Both the position numbers and the translations under genes were made by a program. From Actinoplanes sp. TFC3 (GTDB lineage: Bacteria > Actinomycetota > Actinomycetes > Mycobacteriales > Micromonosporaceae), in NCBI RefSeq assembly GCF_001553785.1, contig NZ_LOJP01000001.1, positions 5,915,978 through 5,979,977 on the forward strand: 64,000 nt of DNA, written 5' to 3'. Under the pieces are notes generated by a model, which did no database searches, was not told the DNA's origin, and saw only the letters and a list, made by a program, of their open reading frames with translations. Below, in pieces: positions 26,671-35,482 of this stretch; within the stretch, counting starts at the first letter, position 1, and each line of letters begins with the position of its first letter.

Positions 26671-26699
26671 AGGCCGTCTCGGTCCGATAGGACGGGCCT
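26671..26699. terminator. Shared hairpin between convergent genes
   Basis: Arms 26671-26678 (AGGCCGTC) and 26691-26699 (GACGGGCCT) pair over 8 bp with one bulged G. It lies between the PHP gene and the end of the GGDEF-EAL gene and could end both transcripts. Confidence 0.45.
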
Positions 26700-29311
26700 C
26701 AGCTACGGTGGCTGTCCAGGTAGGCCTCCATGCGCTCGGCCGGGGCCGGGTGGCCCACCGCGAAGCCCTGCCCGAAGTGGCACCCAGCCTGATGGGCGCG
26801 TTCGAGCTGGTCCTGGCTCTCCAGCCCCTTGGCCACCAACTGCAAGCCGAGCCGGCGGCCCAGGCTGACCACCACGTCGATCACCGCGGGCGTGGTGCTG
26901 GCCGTGTCGCCCTGGTTGAGCAGCGACTGGTCCAGTTTGAGCATGTCGACCGGCAGCCGGCGCAGGTGCGCCAGGGAGGCCTGGCCGGCGCCGAAATCGT
27001 CCAGCGCTGCCCGTACCCCTAATTTTCGCAAGGCCGTCAGCGCCGCCACGATGGCCGGAACGTCCTCCGCAACCCACGTCTCCTGCACCTCGACCACGAG
27101 CCGTTCCGGGGCGATGGCATGGCGCGCGAGGATCTCCGCGACGTGCTCCGGGAAGCGGGCGGTGAGCAGCTCGCGGGGTGCGACGTTCACCGACAGCCAA
27201 AAGTCGGTGCCGCCGCTCGACCAGCTCGCCAGGTGACGGCAGGCGGCGTCCAGCACCCATTCGTCCAGCTCGGCGGCGCAACCCACCGCGCGGGCGATCG
27301 GCAGCAGCTCGGCCGGCAGAACCGTGCCCAGCCGGGGGTGCCGCCAGCGCAGCAACGCCTCGACGCCGGCCGGGTGCGCGTCGCCCAGCGCCACTACCGG
27401 TTGGAAGACCAGGTCCAGCTCGCCCCGGTCGGCCGCCCCGAGCAGCTCGCGTTCCAGATCCATGCGCCGGTGCAGCTGGATCTCGACGTCGGTGTCGTAC
27501 CACTCCACCCGGTCGCGGCCGAGCTGGTGGGCGCGGCTGCGGGCCAGGTCGGCGTGGCGCAGCAGCTCGTCGGAGTCCTTGCCACCGGCCAGTTCGGCCA
27601 GCCCCACGCTGGTGTGCAGCTCGACAATGGTGCCGGGTAGCTGGTACGGCTCGACCAGCGCGGTGACGATCCGGGTGGCCAGGGCATACGCCAGCACCGC
27701 GCCATCGGTGCTCAGCACCGCGAACTCGTCGCCGCCCAGCCGCGCCGGTACGTCCTCCTGAGCCAGCAGCGCCCGGATGCGCCGGGCCACCTCGATCAGC
27801 ACCGCGTCCCCGGTCTCGCGGCCCCGGCTGTCGTTGATCTCGGCCAGCCCGTGCAGGTCGATCACCAGCAGCGTGCCCTGCTGACCGGCGCGGCGGCGGA
27901 ACTCGAGCAGATCGCGCATCAGCGCCCGCCGGTTGGCCAGCCCGGTGAGCTGGTCGGTGTAGCTGAGCCGGTGCAGCGTGCGTTCCAGGTGGCGGCGCTC
28001 GCCGACGTCGCGCACGTGCACCACCAGCGCGGCCACCTCGGGCACCCCGCGCTGGTCGGCCACCGTGGATTCGGTGTCGCGCCAGATCCCGTAGCCGTCG
28101 CGCAGCCGCGCGTTGAGCAGGGCGGGCGGGCCGTCCTCGCGTTCCCCGGCGAGCAGGACCTCGATCCCGGCCTTGGCGTCGGCGGCGTCGTCCGGGTGGA
28201 TCAGCTCCAGGAACGTACGGCCGATCACCTCGGCGTCGGCCAGCCCGAACAGCCTCGCGGCGGCCGGGGACTGCCAGCGGATCAGCAGCTCGTCGTCGAG
28301 CACCAGGGTCAGGTCGGTGGCCCCGGCGACCAGCGAGCGGAAGTGCGCTTCCTTGGTGCGCAGTTGGCCGGTGTAGCGCCGGATGTCGCGGACCACGAGC
28401 AGCTCGCGCATGGTCAGCACGGCCACCATCAGGATGCCCAGCACCACGGCGGCCCGGTCGAAGTTGCCCACGAAGAACAGGTGGTAGAGCGCGGCGACCA
28501 CCCCGACCGCGGCTGGCACCGCGAGTAGCGGGTAGCCGGACAGGTACTGGTCGGGCTCACGGGGCTCGATCCGGGTGGGCAGGTGCCGCCGCGACCCGCC
28601 CTCGGCGGTCAGCGCCAGCCGGGCCACGACGACCAGACCGCACAGCGGCACACTCCAGCCCTTGATGCCGCAGAGCACGAAGTTGACCTCGATGCACAGC
28701 GAGATCATCAACGCGATCGCGCCCATCCCGCAGCGCAGGGCCGCCGGGCGGTGCAGCCGCGCTCGCAGCACGATCACGGTGACCATGGAGATGCCGGTGG
28801 CGGTCAGCAACGTGCAAACCAGCGCCGCGACCGGCGTCTCGCGCATCGGGGTGACCAGGTAGGCCGCGAAGCCGAGGCTGATGCCCAGGCCGAGCCCGTC
28901 GAACACCCGCCGCAGCCGGACCGCGAAGGTGGACGCGGCGCCGGGCAGCAGCGCGGTGCCGAGCACGAAGAAGGCGGCGACAGCGCCCGCGGCACCGACC
29001 GCGGCCCAGCCCTGCCCTGCGGCGAGCAGGCCGCAGGTGACCCCGGTGAGCAGGGTCGCTGTGCCGATCAGGCCGGCACCGCGGCAGGCGGCGAAGGCTT
29101 GCTCGTCGTGGTGGATGGCCAGGGCCGTACGCCACAGCACGGCGGTGGCGAACACGGCGGCGATGCCCACGGCGCTGGCCAGCGCGAGTACCGGGTCGAG
29201 CAGACCGGTCATCCCGGCGACAAGCACCAGGGCAGCCGCCACGGGGGCGACGAGAAACGCCACACGGGTGCTGACCCGCGTGAAAGAGCGCGCGAGGAGC
29301 GGCACTGCCAC
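26699..29311 (-). CDS. Membrane PAS-GGDEF-EAL protein with altered catalytic motifs
   Basis: 870 residues. About nine membrane helices (10-305), a PAS domain (about 322-440), GGDEF domain (motif 526-530) and EAL domain (EAL 651-653). Several active-site positions deviate. The DxDxFK loop of the cyclase reads DLHGLA, the RxxD inhibitory site is absent (AQED), and the AEGVE motif of the EAL domain is AKGLE, with Lys828 in place of the catalytic Glu. Phosphodiesterase activity is therefore doubtful and cyclase activity uncertain; it may act as a receptor. GTG at 29311 is chosen with AGAGG upstream; the upstream open frame overlaps the divergent PH-domain gene. Confidence 0.85.
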   Translation of the reverse strand: MAVPLLARSFTRVSTRVAFLVAPVAAALVLVAGMTGLLDPVLALASAVGIAAVFATAVLWRTALAIHHDEQAFAACRGAGLIGTATLLTGVTCGLLAAGQGWAAVGAAGAVAAFFVLGTALLPGAASTFAVRLRRVFDGLGLGISLGFAAYLVTPMRETPVAALVCTLLTATGISMVTVIVLRARLHRPAALRCGMGAIALMISLCIEVNFVLCGIKGWSVPLCGLVVVARLALTAEGGSRRHLPTRIEPREPDQYLSGYPLLAVPAAVGVVAALYHLFFVGNFDRAAVVLGILMVAVLTMRELLVVRDIRRYTGQLRTKEAHFRSLVAGATDLTLVLDDELLIRWQSPAAARLFGLADAEVIGRTFLELIHPDDAADAKAGIEVLLAGEREDGPPALLNARLRDGYGIWRDTESTVADQRGVPEVAALVVHVRDVGERRHLERTLHRLSYTDQLTGLANRRALMRDLLEFRRRAGQQGTLLVIDLHGLAEINDSRGRETGDAVLIEVARRIRALLAQEDVPARLGGDEFAVLSTDGAVLAYALATRIVTALVEPYQLPGTIVELHTSVGLAELAGGKDSDELLRHADLARSRAHQLGRDRVEWYDTDVEIQLHRRMDLERELLGAADRGELDLVFQPVVALGDAHPAGVEALLRWRHPRLGTVLPAELLPIARAVGCAAELDEWVLDAACRHLASWSSGGTDFWLSVNVAPRELLTARFPEHVAEILARHAIAPERLVVEVQETWVAEDVPAIVAALTALRKLGVRAALDDFGAGQASLAHLRRLPVDMLKLDQSLLNQGDTASTTPAVIDVVVSLGRRLGLQLVAKGLESQDQLERAHQAGCHFGQGFAVGHPAPAERMEAYLDSHRS

Positions 29312-29513
29312 GTCGACGGAACCTCTGCGGGGTGAGGGGGCTGAGGGGAGGGCGGCGCGAGGAACGCTGCCCCACTGCGGGTAACGATCGTCCCCCGGAC
29401 AGGTTACGTGCGGCCCGGCTGCCTTCGTACCAGCCGATTGTCTGGTATGGACACCAAGATCGCCTGCGGGGCCTGGCCGAAAGACCCGGGCGTGCCGGTG
29501 GGAGGATGGCTGG

Positions 29514-29897
29514 GTGAGTCGCAAGCCTGTTCTGCGCGTACGCCGGTCCGGCGCGCTGGTCCTCGCCGCCTTCATCGCGTTCGTCGGGACGGTGCCGTTC
29601 GCCGGGGTGACCTGGCAGTTGGCGCCGCTGCTGCTCATCCCGCTCGCCGTGATGGTCTGGGCCTGGCGCGCGGGCACCGACGTCTTCCCCGAAGGGCTCA
29701 AGGTCCGGGCGCTGTTCGGCAGCACCACGCTGACCTGGCCGCAGATCACCGCGTTCGCCCCGGACGAGCGCAACCGGATCTCGGTGCGCACCAACGACAA
29801 CCGGGTGGTGCCGCTGACCGCGGTGACCACCGACAACCTCCCGGCCGTGCTGGCGGCCGGCGGCCAGGAGGTCAGCTCGCCTCCGGAGGATCAGTAA
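29514..29897 (+). CDS. PH-domain membrane protein
   Basis: 127 residues. Two adjacent membrane helices (residues 14-50) follow a basic N-terminus; then a small bacterial PH-like beta domain with GTDVFPEGLKVRALFGSTTLTW and the FAPDERNRISVRT strand. Function unknown; such proteins are common in actinobacterial membranes. GTG at 29514 is the only reasonable start. The 3' end overlaps the convergent hydroxyacid dehydrogenase by 7 nt. Confidence 0.7.
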   Translation: MSRKPVLRVRRSGALVLAAFIAFVGTVPFAGVTWQLAPLLLIPLAVMVWAWRAGTDVFPEGLKVRALFGSTTLTWPQITAFAPDERNRISVRTNDNRVVPLTAVTTDNLPAVLAAGGQEVSSPPEDQ

Positions 29898-30817
29898 CCC
29901 TCGGTCACCAGGTTGATCAGCGGTTCCCCGGCGGCGTGGCGGCGGATCTGATCCCCGGCCAGCCCGTAGGCGCGCGGTCCGAGCCCGTGCACCGACCCGC
30001 CGATGTGCGGGGTGATCAGGACGTTCGGTAGCTGCCAGAGTGGGTGACCCGGCGGCAGCGGCTCCGGATCGGTGACGTCGAGCGCCGCGCTGATCCGGCC
30101 GCTGGCCAGCTCGGCGACCAGCGCGTCGGTGCCAGCCACCGGTCCGCGCGCAGCGTTGATCAGCAGCGCGCCGTCGGGCAGCGCGGCCAGGAACGCGGCG
30201 TCGACCAGCCCCCGGGTCTGCTCGGTCAAGGGCACCAGCAAGATCACGACTTGGGCGTACGGCAGCAGCCCGGCCAGCTCCTCGACGCCATGGACACCGT
30301 CCCGCGGCCGGGCCGTGCGGGCCACCCGGGTGATCGTCACGTCGAACGGGGCCAGGTGCTGCTCCACGGCCCGCCCGATCGAACCCGCGCCGACGATCAG
30401 CACCTTCTTGCCGGTCAGCTCCTGGGTCGGGGTGCTGCCGGGGACGCCCCACTGTTCGGCGCGCTGGGCTCGTACCCAAGCAGGAAATTGCCGGAAGGCA
30501 GCGATCGCCGCGCCGATCACCCACTCGGCCACGGGCTTGTCATGCACCCCTCGCGCGTCACAAAGCTGCACGTCGGAGCGCGTGTGCCCGGCCCAGGCAT
30601 CGGCGCCGGCGGACAGGAGCTGGACCACCTCAAGCCCGGTGAACGCGGGTAGCTGATCGACCGCACGGGTCACCGACGCGAACGGCGGCACCCAGAACTG
30701 CACCGTCGCCGGGTCCGACGGCCAGCTGACCGCGTCCTCGCAGACCTCGACGTCCACCCCGGCCGGAAGCTGTCCCAGCAGCCCGAGCGCCTTCTCATGA
30801 GCGATCCACACCTTCAT
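29891..30817 (-). CDS. D-2-hydroxyacid dehydrogenase
   Basis: 308 residues. NAD-binding motif VLIVGAGSIGRAVEQ (about 140) lies inside a 2-hydroxyacid dehydrogenase fold. Catalytic Arg lies in NAARGPV, Glu in the following DPEPLPPGHPLW segment and His in TPHIGGS. It lacks the ACT domain seen in SerA. The substrate (glyoxylate, hydroxypyruvate or another 2-ketoacid) cannot be told. ATG at 30817 begins MKVWIAHEKAL. Divergent from the sugar dehydrogenase lipoprotein, with a 50-nt shared promoter space. Confidence 0.85.
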   Translation of the reverse strand: MKVWIAHEKALGLLGQLPAGVDVEVCEDAVSWPSDPATVQFWVPPFASVTRAVDQLPAFTGLEVVQLLSAGADAWAGHTRSDVQLCDARGVHDKPVAEWVIGAAIAAFRQFPAWVRAQRAEQWGVPGSTPTQELTGKKVLIVGAGSIGRAVEQHLAPFDVTITRVARTARPRDGVHGVEELAGLLPYAQVVILLVPLTEQTRGLVDAAFLAALPDGALLINAARGPVAGTDALVAELASGRISAALDVTDPEPLPPGHPLWQLPNVLITPHIGGSVHGLGPRAYGLAGDQIRRHAAGEPLINLVTEGY

Positions 30818-30867
30818 GTCCCACAAGTTAGACGCGGCTACGCTGGAGTCGTGAACGAGGAGGTCGT

Positions 30868-32043
30868 GTGAGCGAGCGCAGTCGCCGGTTGCGTGCGAGT
30901 GCCGTGACGCTGGGTGTGGTGCTGCTGGCCGGCACCGCCTGCAGCTTCGGCCCACCGGACCCCGACGTGGCGGGCGAGCCGCCCAACCTGCCCACCCCCT
31001 CGGCCTCGGCACCGGAGTCCTCCGGGCCCGACGGCAGCGAGTCGGCGCAGGAAGCCGTGGTCACCGTGCTCGCGAAGGGCCTCGAGGTGCCATGGGGCCT
31101 GGCGTTCCTGCCCGACGGCTCGGCGCTGGTCACCGAGCGCGACACTGCTCGCATCCTGCAGGTCGGCCCGGATTCCGACGCCGAGGGGCTCAAGGTCACC
31201 GAGGTGCAGCGGCTCTCCGAGGTCACCGCGGGCGGCGATGGCGGGCTGCTGGGCATCGCGGTCTCCCCCAAGTACGCCAGCGACCAGACGGTGTTCGTCT
31301 ACTACTCCACCGACAAGGACAACCGGGTCGCCAAGCTCAAGCTCAAAGCCAAGCCGCAGCCCATCCTGACCGGCATCCCGCACTCGGCCCACGACAACGG
31401 CGGCCAGCTGGCCTTCGGACCCGACGGCATGCTGTACGTGACCACCGGCGACGCCACCAAGGGCACCCAGGCGCAGAACCCGAAGAACCTCGGCGGCAAG
31501 ATCCTGCGCGTCACCGCCGACGGCAAGCCCGCGCCGGGCAACCCGGTGAAGGACTCCCCGGTCTGGTCCAGCGGGCACCGCAACGTGCAGGGCATCGCCT
31601 GGGACTCGGGCAAGCGCATGTACGCCAGCGAGTCCGACCAGCCCAAGAACGGCGAGCTCAACGTCATCCAGAAGGCCAAGAACTACGGCTGGGCGGCAGC
31701 CGACGGCACCACCAACGATCCCAAGTACACAAACCCACTGGTCACGTGGCCGATCGCGGATTCCTACTGCTCGGGCGTGGCGGTGCTGGACCGGACCATC
31801 GCCACGGCCTGCCTGGGCGGCGTGCGGATCTGGATGGTCAGCACCACCGGCAACGGCACGCTCGTCGGGCAGCCGCAGAAACTGCTGACCGGTCAGTACG
31901 GCCGGTTGCGCGCGCTGGCCGCGGCGCCGGACGGGTCGCTGTGGGTCACCACCTCCAACCAGGAGGAGGGTGGCGACCCGGGTCCCGACGACGACCAGAT
32001 CATTCGCCTGGTGTTCTCGGAAGGTGGCGCAGGCCGCAGCTGA
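30868..32043 (+). CDS. PQQ-type glucose/sorbosone dehydrogenase lipoprotein
   Basis: 391 residues. Lipobox LLAGTAC (Cys25) for membrane anchoring outside the cell, a Pro/Ser-rich linker, then a six-bladed propeller of the soluble glucose dehydrogenase family: EVPWGLAFLPDGSALVTER, GGDGGLLGIAVSPKY, SAHDNGGQLAFGPDGMLYV and SSGHRNVQGIAWD carry the His and Arg residues that bind PQQ and substrate in relatives. GTG at 30868 has AGGAGG 4 nt upstream. The true substrate and cofactor are unproven in actinomycetes. Confidence 0.85.
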   Translation: MSERSRRLRASAVTLGVVLLAGTACSFGPPDPDVAGEPPNLPTPSASAPESSGPDGSESAQEAVVTVLAKGLEVPWGLAFLPDGSALVTERDTARILQVGPDSDAEGLKVTEVQRLSEVTAGGDGGLLGIAVSPKYASDQTVFVYYSTDKDNRVAKLKLKAKPQPILTGIPHSAHDNGGQLAFGPDGMLYVTTGDATKGTQAQNPKNLGGKILRVTADGKPAPGNPVKDSPVWSSGHRNVQGIAWDSGKRMYASESDQPKNGELNVIQKAKNYGWAAADGTTNDPKYTNPLVTWPIADSYCSGVAVLDRTIATACLGGVRIWMVSTTGNGTLVGQPQKLLTGQYGRLRALAAAPDGSLWVTTSNQEEGGDPGPDDDQIIRLVFSEGGAGRS

Positions 32044-32095
32044 CGCTGGTAATCGTTTGACGACGGGACCGCGGGGGCAGGCTTGGGCGTTGACC

Positions 32096-33682
32096 ATGGA
32101 TATGACTTTGACGAAGACCAAGGACCTGGTGGGCCGGGTACGCCGGCACCCGTGGACCCGGCGCCTCGGCGTCTGGGCCGCCGTGCTGCTGGTCAGCCTC
32201 ACCGGCGTCGTCGTCGGCACGATGCTGCTGGCCCACTCCGAGATCGCGGTCGGGCCGTTCCGCGCCGACATGTCGATCAGCCCGTCCGTGCAGGGCGGCA
32301 CCGAGATCGACATCCCGCCGCTGGGCTCGCTGCACCTGGACAGCCACGACGGGCCCATCCACCTCAAGGTCAACCTGGGTTCGCTGGATCAGCAACGCAC
32401 CGAGGCCCTGATCGACGACCCCACCGCGATCAGCGCCGCCGGCCAGTCCGCGGTTGACGACGTAACCCAGGGTGTGCTCAAGCTCAGCCTGCGGGCGCTC
32501 GGCGCGGCGATCGTCTGCTCGCTGCTGCTGTCCGCGCTGATCTTCCGCAACATCCGCCGGGTCGCCTCGGCCGGCCTGATCTCGCTGGTGGTGACCGGCG
32601 GCAGCCTGGGCCTGGCCGCCGGCACGATCCGCCCCGACTCGATCAGCGAACCGCGCTACGAGGGCCTGCTGGTCAACGCGCCGGCGGTGGTCGGTGACGC
32701 GCGGCGCATCGCCGACAACTACGGCCGGTACGCCGATCAGCTCGCCGAGCTGGTCAGCAACGTCAGCCGCATCTACACCACGGTCTCCAGCCTGCCGGTG
32801 CAGCCGTCCGGCAACACCACGCGCATCCTGCACGTCTCGGACCTGCACCTCAACCCGGCGTCGTGGAGCGTGATCAAGACGGTGGTCAAGCAGTGGGACA
32901 TCGACGCGATCATCGACACCGGCGACATCGTGGACTGGGGCAGCAGCCCGGAGACGTCGTACGTGAACACCATCGCCACGGTCGGCGTCCCGTACATCTA
33001 CATCCGCGGCAACCATGACTCCGCGGCGATCCAGGCCGCTGTGGCCCGGCAGAAGAACGCCAAGGTCCTCGACAACTCGATCATCACGATCAACGGGCTG
33101 ACCATCGCCGGCATCGGCGACCCGGAGTTCACTCCCGACAAGAGCGAAACCCAGGCCCCCGCGGGCGCCGATGACCTGGGCACCAGCCCGCTGCTGGCCG
33201 CGGGCGACGAACTCGCCGCCACGATCCGCGCCGCCAAGACCAAGGTCGGGGTGGCGCTGGTACATGACCCGGCCATGGCCCCGCCGCTGTCCGGCACGGT
33301 CCCGCTGGTACTGGCCGGGCACACCCACCAGCGCTCGGTGAGCCTGCTCCCGCCCCCGTCCGAGTCGACGGCCTCGGCCTCCCCGGCGCCCTCCCCCTCG
33401 GCGGCGGCCACGGCCCCGATGCAGACGCGGCTGCTGGTGGAGGGCTCAACCGGCGGCGCTGGCCTGCGCGGCCTGGAGAAGAAGGAGCCCACGCCGCTGG
33501 CCATGTCGGTGCTCTACTTCGACGAAAACCAGAGCTTGAAGGCGTACGACGACATTCGGCTGGGGGGCACCGGGCAGTCCAACGTCGAGGTTCAGCGCAA
33601 CGTCATCGGCACCAGCCCCGAACCGACCACGAATCCGTCGGTGGTCAACGGGGTGACCCCCGGCATCACCCCGAGCCGCTGA
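32096..33682 (+). CDS. Membrane-anchored metallophosphoesterase
   Basis: 528 residues. Membrane helix at about 27-48, a roughly 90-residue extracytoplasmic segment, two further helices (about 130-180), then a calcineurin-like phosphoesterase domain (about 240-480): HVSDLHLNP, DTGDIVDWG, IRGNHDS, ALVHDPA and LAGHTHQ supply all metal-binding residues. A Ser/Ala/Pro linker interrupts the domain after GHTHQ. Substrate unknown. ATG at 32096 is preceded by GGGGGCAGG. The gene follows the sugar dehydrogenase on the same strand after 52 nt. Confidence 0.87.
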   Translation: MDMTLTKTKDLVGRVRRHPWTRRLGVWAAVLLVSLTGVVVGTMLLAHSEIAVGPFRADMSISPSVQGGTEIDIPPLGSLHLDSHDGPIHLKVNLGSLDQQRTEALIDDPTAISAAGQSAVDDVTQGVLKLSLRALGAAIVCSLLLSALIFRNIRRVASAGLISLVVTGGSLGLAAGTIRPDSISEPRYEGLLVNAPAVVGDARRIADNYGRYADQLAELVSNVSRIYTTVSSLPVQPSGNTTRILHVSDLHLNPASWSVIKTVVKQWDIDAIIDTGDIVDWGSSPETSYVNTIATVGVPYIYIRGNHDSAAIQAAVARQKNAKVLDNSIITINGLTIAGIGDPEFTPDKSETQAPAGADDLGTSPLLAAGDELAATIRAAKTKVGVALVHDPAMAPPLSGTVPLVLAGHTHQRSVSLLPPPSESTASASPAPSPSAAATAPMQTRLLVEGSTGGAGLRGLEKKEPTPLAMSVLYFDENQSLKAYDDIRLGGTGQSNVEVQRNVIGTSPEPTTNPSVVNGVTPGITPSR

Positions 33683-33812
33683 CCACCTGCCGCCGATCGG
33701 CCCCGGCCCGCGCCGCGACGGCCCGATGCGTGCTCCGCCCAATGCCTACCTCGGCGATGATCTCCAGGGTGGCCACCGCCAGCGCGTGCCGCCGGGCCCG
33801 CGGATCGAGCGC
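33666..33812 (-). pseudogene. TetR-family regulator, N-terminal fragment
   Basis: The frame encodes DPRARRHALAVATLEIIAEV, GIGRSTHRAVAARAGA, closely matching helices 1-3 of a TetR DNA-binding domain, but it breaks off after the recognition helix into RRQVVSGSG and a stop. No ligand-binding domain follows; downstream sequence is the 3' end of the metallophosphoesterase gene, which it overlaps by 17 nt. No good start codon is seen either: upstream residues are a hydrophobic stretch unlike TetR. A decayed gene remnant. Confidence 0.55.
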
Positions 33813-33879
33813 CGTCAAAAGGCAGGCGGCTCCGGCCGCCAAGATGGCCGCCGTGCCCAGCCCGGCCGTCAACCGCAAG

Positions 33880-33898
33880 AAAAAGTGCTCAGCTGAGC
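33880..33898 (-). terminator. Possible T-tract terminator at the gatB stop
   Basis: On the minus strand the palindrome GCTCAGCTGAGC (33898-33887), which contains the gatB stop codon, is followed by ACTTTTTCTT. The stem is short (4 bp with a 4-nt loop), so termination strength is uncertain. Confidence 0.4.
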
Positions 33899-35382
33899 CG
33901 AGCGAGAATCAACTCCCGAACCGTCTTAGCATCAGCCTGCCCCCGAGTGGTCTTCATGACCGCACCAACCAGAGCACCCGCAGCAGCCACCTTCCCGTCC
34001 CGGATTTTCGCCGCAACATCCGGGTTGGCCGCGATCGCCTCGTCAACAGCGGCCTGCAGAGCGCCGGTGTCGGACACAACCTCGAGTCCGCGGGAGGCCA
34101 TCACCTGGGCGGGATCGCCTTCACCGGCGACGACGCCTTCGAGGACCTGGCGGGCTACCTTGTCGTTCAGTTTGCCGTCGTCGACCAGCTTCTGGAGCTG
34201 GGCTACCTGCGCCGGGGTGGCGCCGACGGCCGACAACTCGACGCCGGTTTCGTTGGCGCGGCGGGCCAGTTCGCCCATCCACCACTTGCGGGCGCCCGCG
34301 GGGTTGGCTCCGGCGGCGATGGTCTCCTCGATCAGCTCGACGGCGCCGGCGTTGGCGATGGACTGCATGTCGAGTTCGCTGATGGCCCACTCCTCGCGCA
34401 GGCGGGCGCGCTTGGTGCTGGGACGCTCGGGCAGCGCAGCCTTGAGTTCGGCTACCCAGGCCGGGTCGGGCGCGATCGGAACCAGGTCGGGCTCGGGGAA
34501 GTAGCGGTAATCCGTAGCGGTTTCCTTGGAGCGGCCCGGGCGGGTGTCGCCGGTGTCCTCCTGGAAGTGGCGGGTTTCCTGCAGGATCGAGCCGCCGCCG
34601 TCCAGGACCGCGGACTGGCGGATGATTTCGGAGCGGACGGCACGTTCGACCGAGCGCAGGGAGTTGACGTTCTTGGCCTCGGTGCGAGTGCCCCATTCCT
34701 CGCCGGACTTGTTGAGCGAGGTGTTGACGTCGCAGCGCAGCGAGCCCTGCTCCATGCGGACGTCGGAGACGCCAAGAGACCGGATGATGTCGCGCAGCTC
34801 GCTGACGTAGGCGCGGGCCACCTCGGGGGCGCGGGCGCCCAGGCCGGGGACCGGTTTGGTGACGATCTCGACGAGCGGGATGCCGGCGCGGTTGTAGTCG
34901 ACCAGCGACTCGGTGGCGCCGTGGATGCGGCCGGTGGCCCCGCCGACGTGCAGGGTCTTGCCGGTGTCCTCTTCCAGGTGCACGCGTTCGATCTCGATGC
35001 GGAAGGTCTCGCCGTCCAGTTCCACGTCGACATAGCCGTCGGTGCACAGCGGCTCGTCGTACTGCGAGGTCTGGTAGTTCTTCGGCATGTCGGGGTAGAA
35101 GTAGTTCTTCCGCGCCATCCGGCACCAGGTGGCGATGCCGCAGTTGAGCGCGAGCCCGATGCGGATGGTGGCCTCGATGCCGGCGCGGTTGGCCACCGGC
35201 AGGGCGCCGGGCAGGGCCAGGCAGACCGGGCACACCTGGGTGTTGGGTTCGGCGCCGAACTCGGTCGGGCAACCGCAGAACATCTTCGTGTTCGTGCCGA
35301 GCTCGACGTGCGTCTCGAGGCCGATCACCGGCTCGTAGCGGGCGACAGCATCGTCGTAGGTGGGAAGCACGGTCGTACTCAT
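33889..35382 (-). CDS. gatB: Asp-tRNA(Asn)/Glu-tRNA(Gln) amidotransferase subunit B
   Basis: 497 residues. tRNA-binding and kinase subunit of the GatCAB complex, which converts mischarged Glu-tRNA(Gln) and Asp-tRNA(Asn). VIGLETHVEL near residue 18, zinc-type cysteines in MFCGCP and CPVCLALPGALP, YFYPDMPKNYQ, HLEEDTGK, VDYNRAGIPL, then the helical domain and C-terminal YqeY-like tail domain. ATG at 35382 begins MSTTVLPTYDDAV. It is separated from gatC-gatA by about 3.9 kb of accessory genes, although all three lie on the minus strand. Confidence 0.97.
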   Translation of the reverse strand: MSTTVLPTYDDAVARYEPVIGLETHVELGTNTKMFCGCPTEFGAEPNTQVCPVCLALPGALPVANRAGIEATIRIGLALNCGIATWCRMARKNYFYPDMPKNYQTSQYDEPLCTDGYVDVELDGETFRIEIERVHLEEDTGKTLHVGGATGRIHGATESLVDYNRAGIPLVEIVTKPVPGLGARAPEVARAYVSELRDIIRSLGVSDVRMEQGSLRCDVNTSLNKSGEEWGTRTEAKNVNSLRSVERAVRSEIIRQSAVLDGGGSILQETRHFQEDTGDTRPGRSKETATDYRYFPEPDLVPIAPDPAWVAELKAALPERPSTKRARLREEWAISELDMQSIANAGAVELIEETIAAGANPAGARKWWMGELARRANETGVELSAVGATPAQVAQLQKLVDDGKLNDKVARQVLEGVVAGEGDPAQVMASRGLEVVSDTGALQAAVDEAIAANPDVAAKIRDGKVAAAGALVGAVMKTTRGQADAKTVRELILARLS

Positions 35383-35482
35383 GCGCTGGACTCCAGGTGA
35401 CTGCGGGATCCGACAACCCACAAGCCTAGTAGCCGTTTCTGGTGTCCCCACGGCGGGCGCCCATTTCGGTACGGTCACCGCC

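Noticed and set aside
26699..29836. Extended N-terminus of the PAS-GGDEF-EAL protein up to 29836
   Set aside because: The extension overlaps the whole 5' half of the divergent PH-domain gene and lacks membrane or domain character; GTG 29311 is placed just before the first helix.
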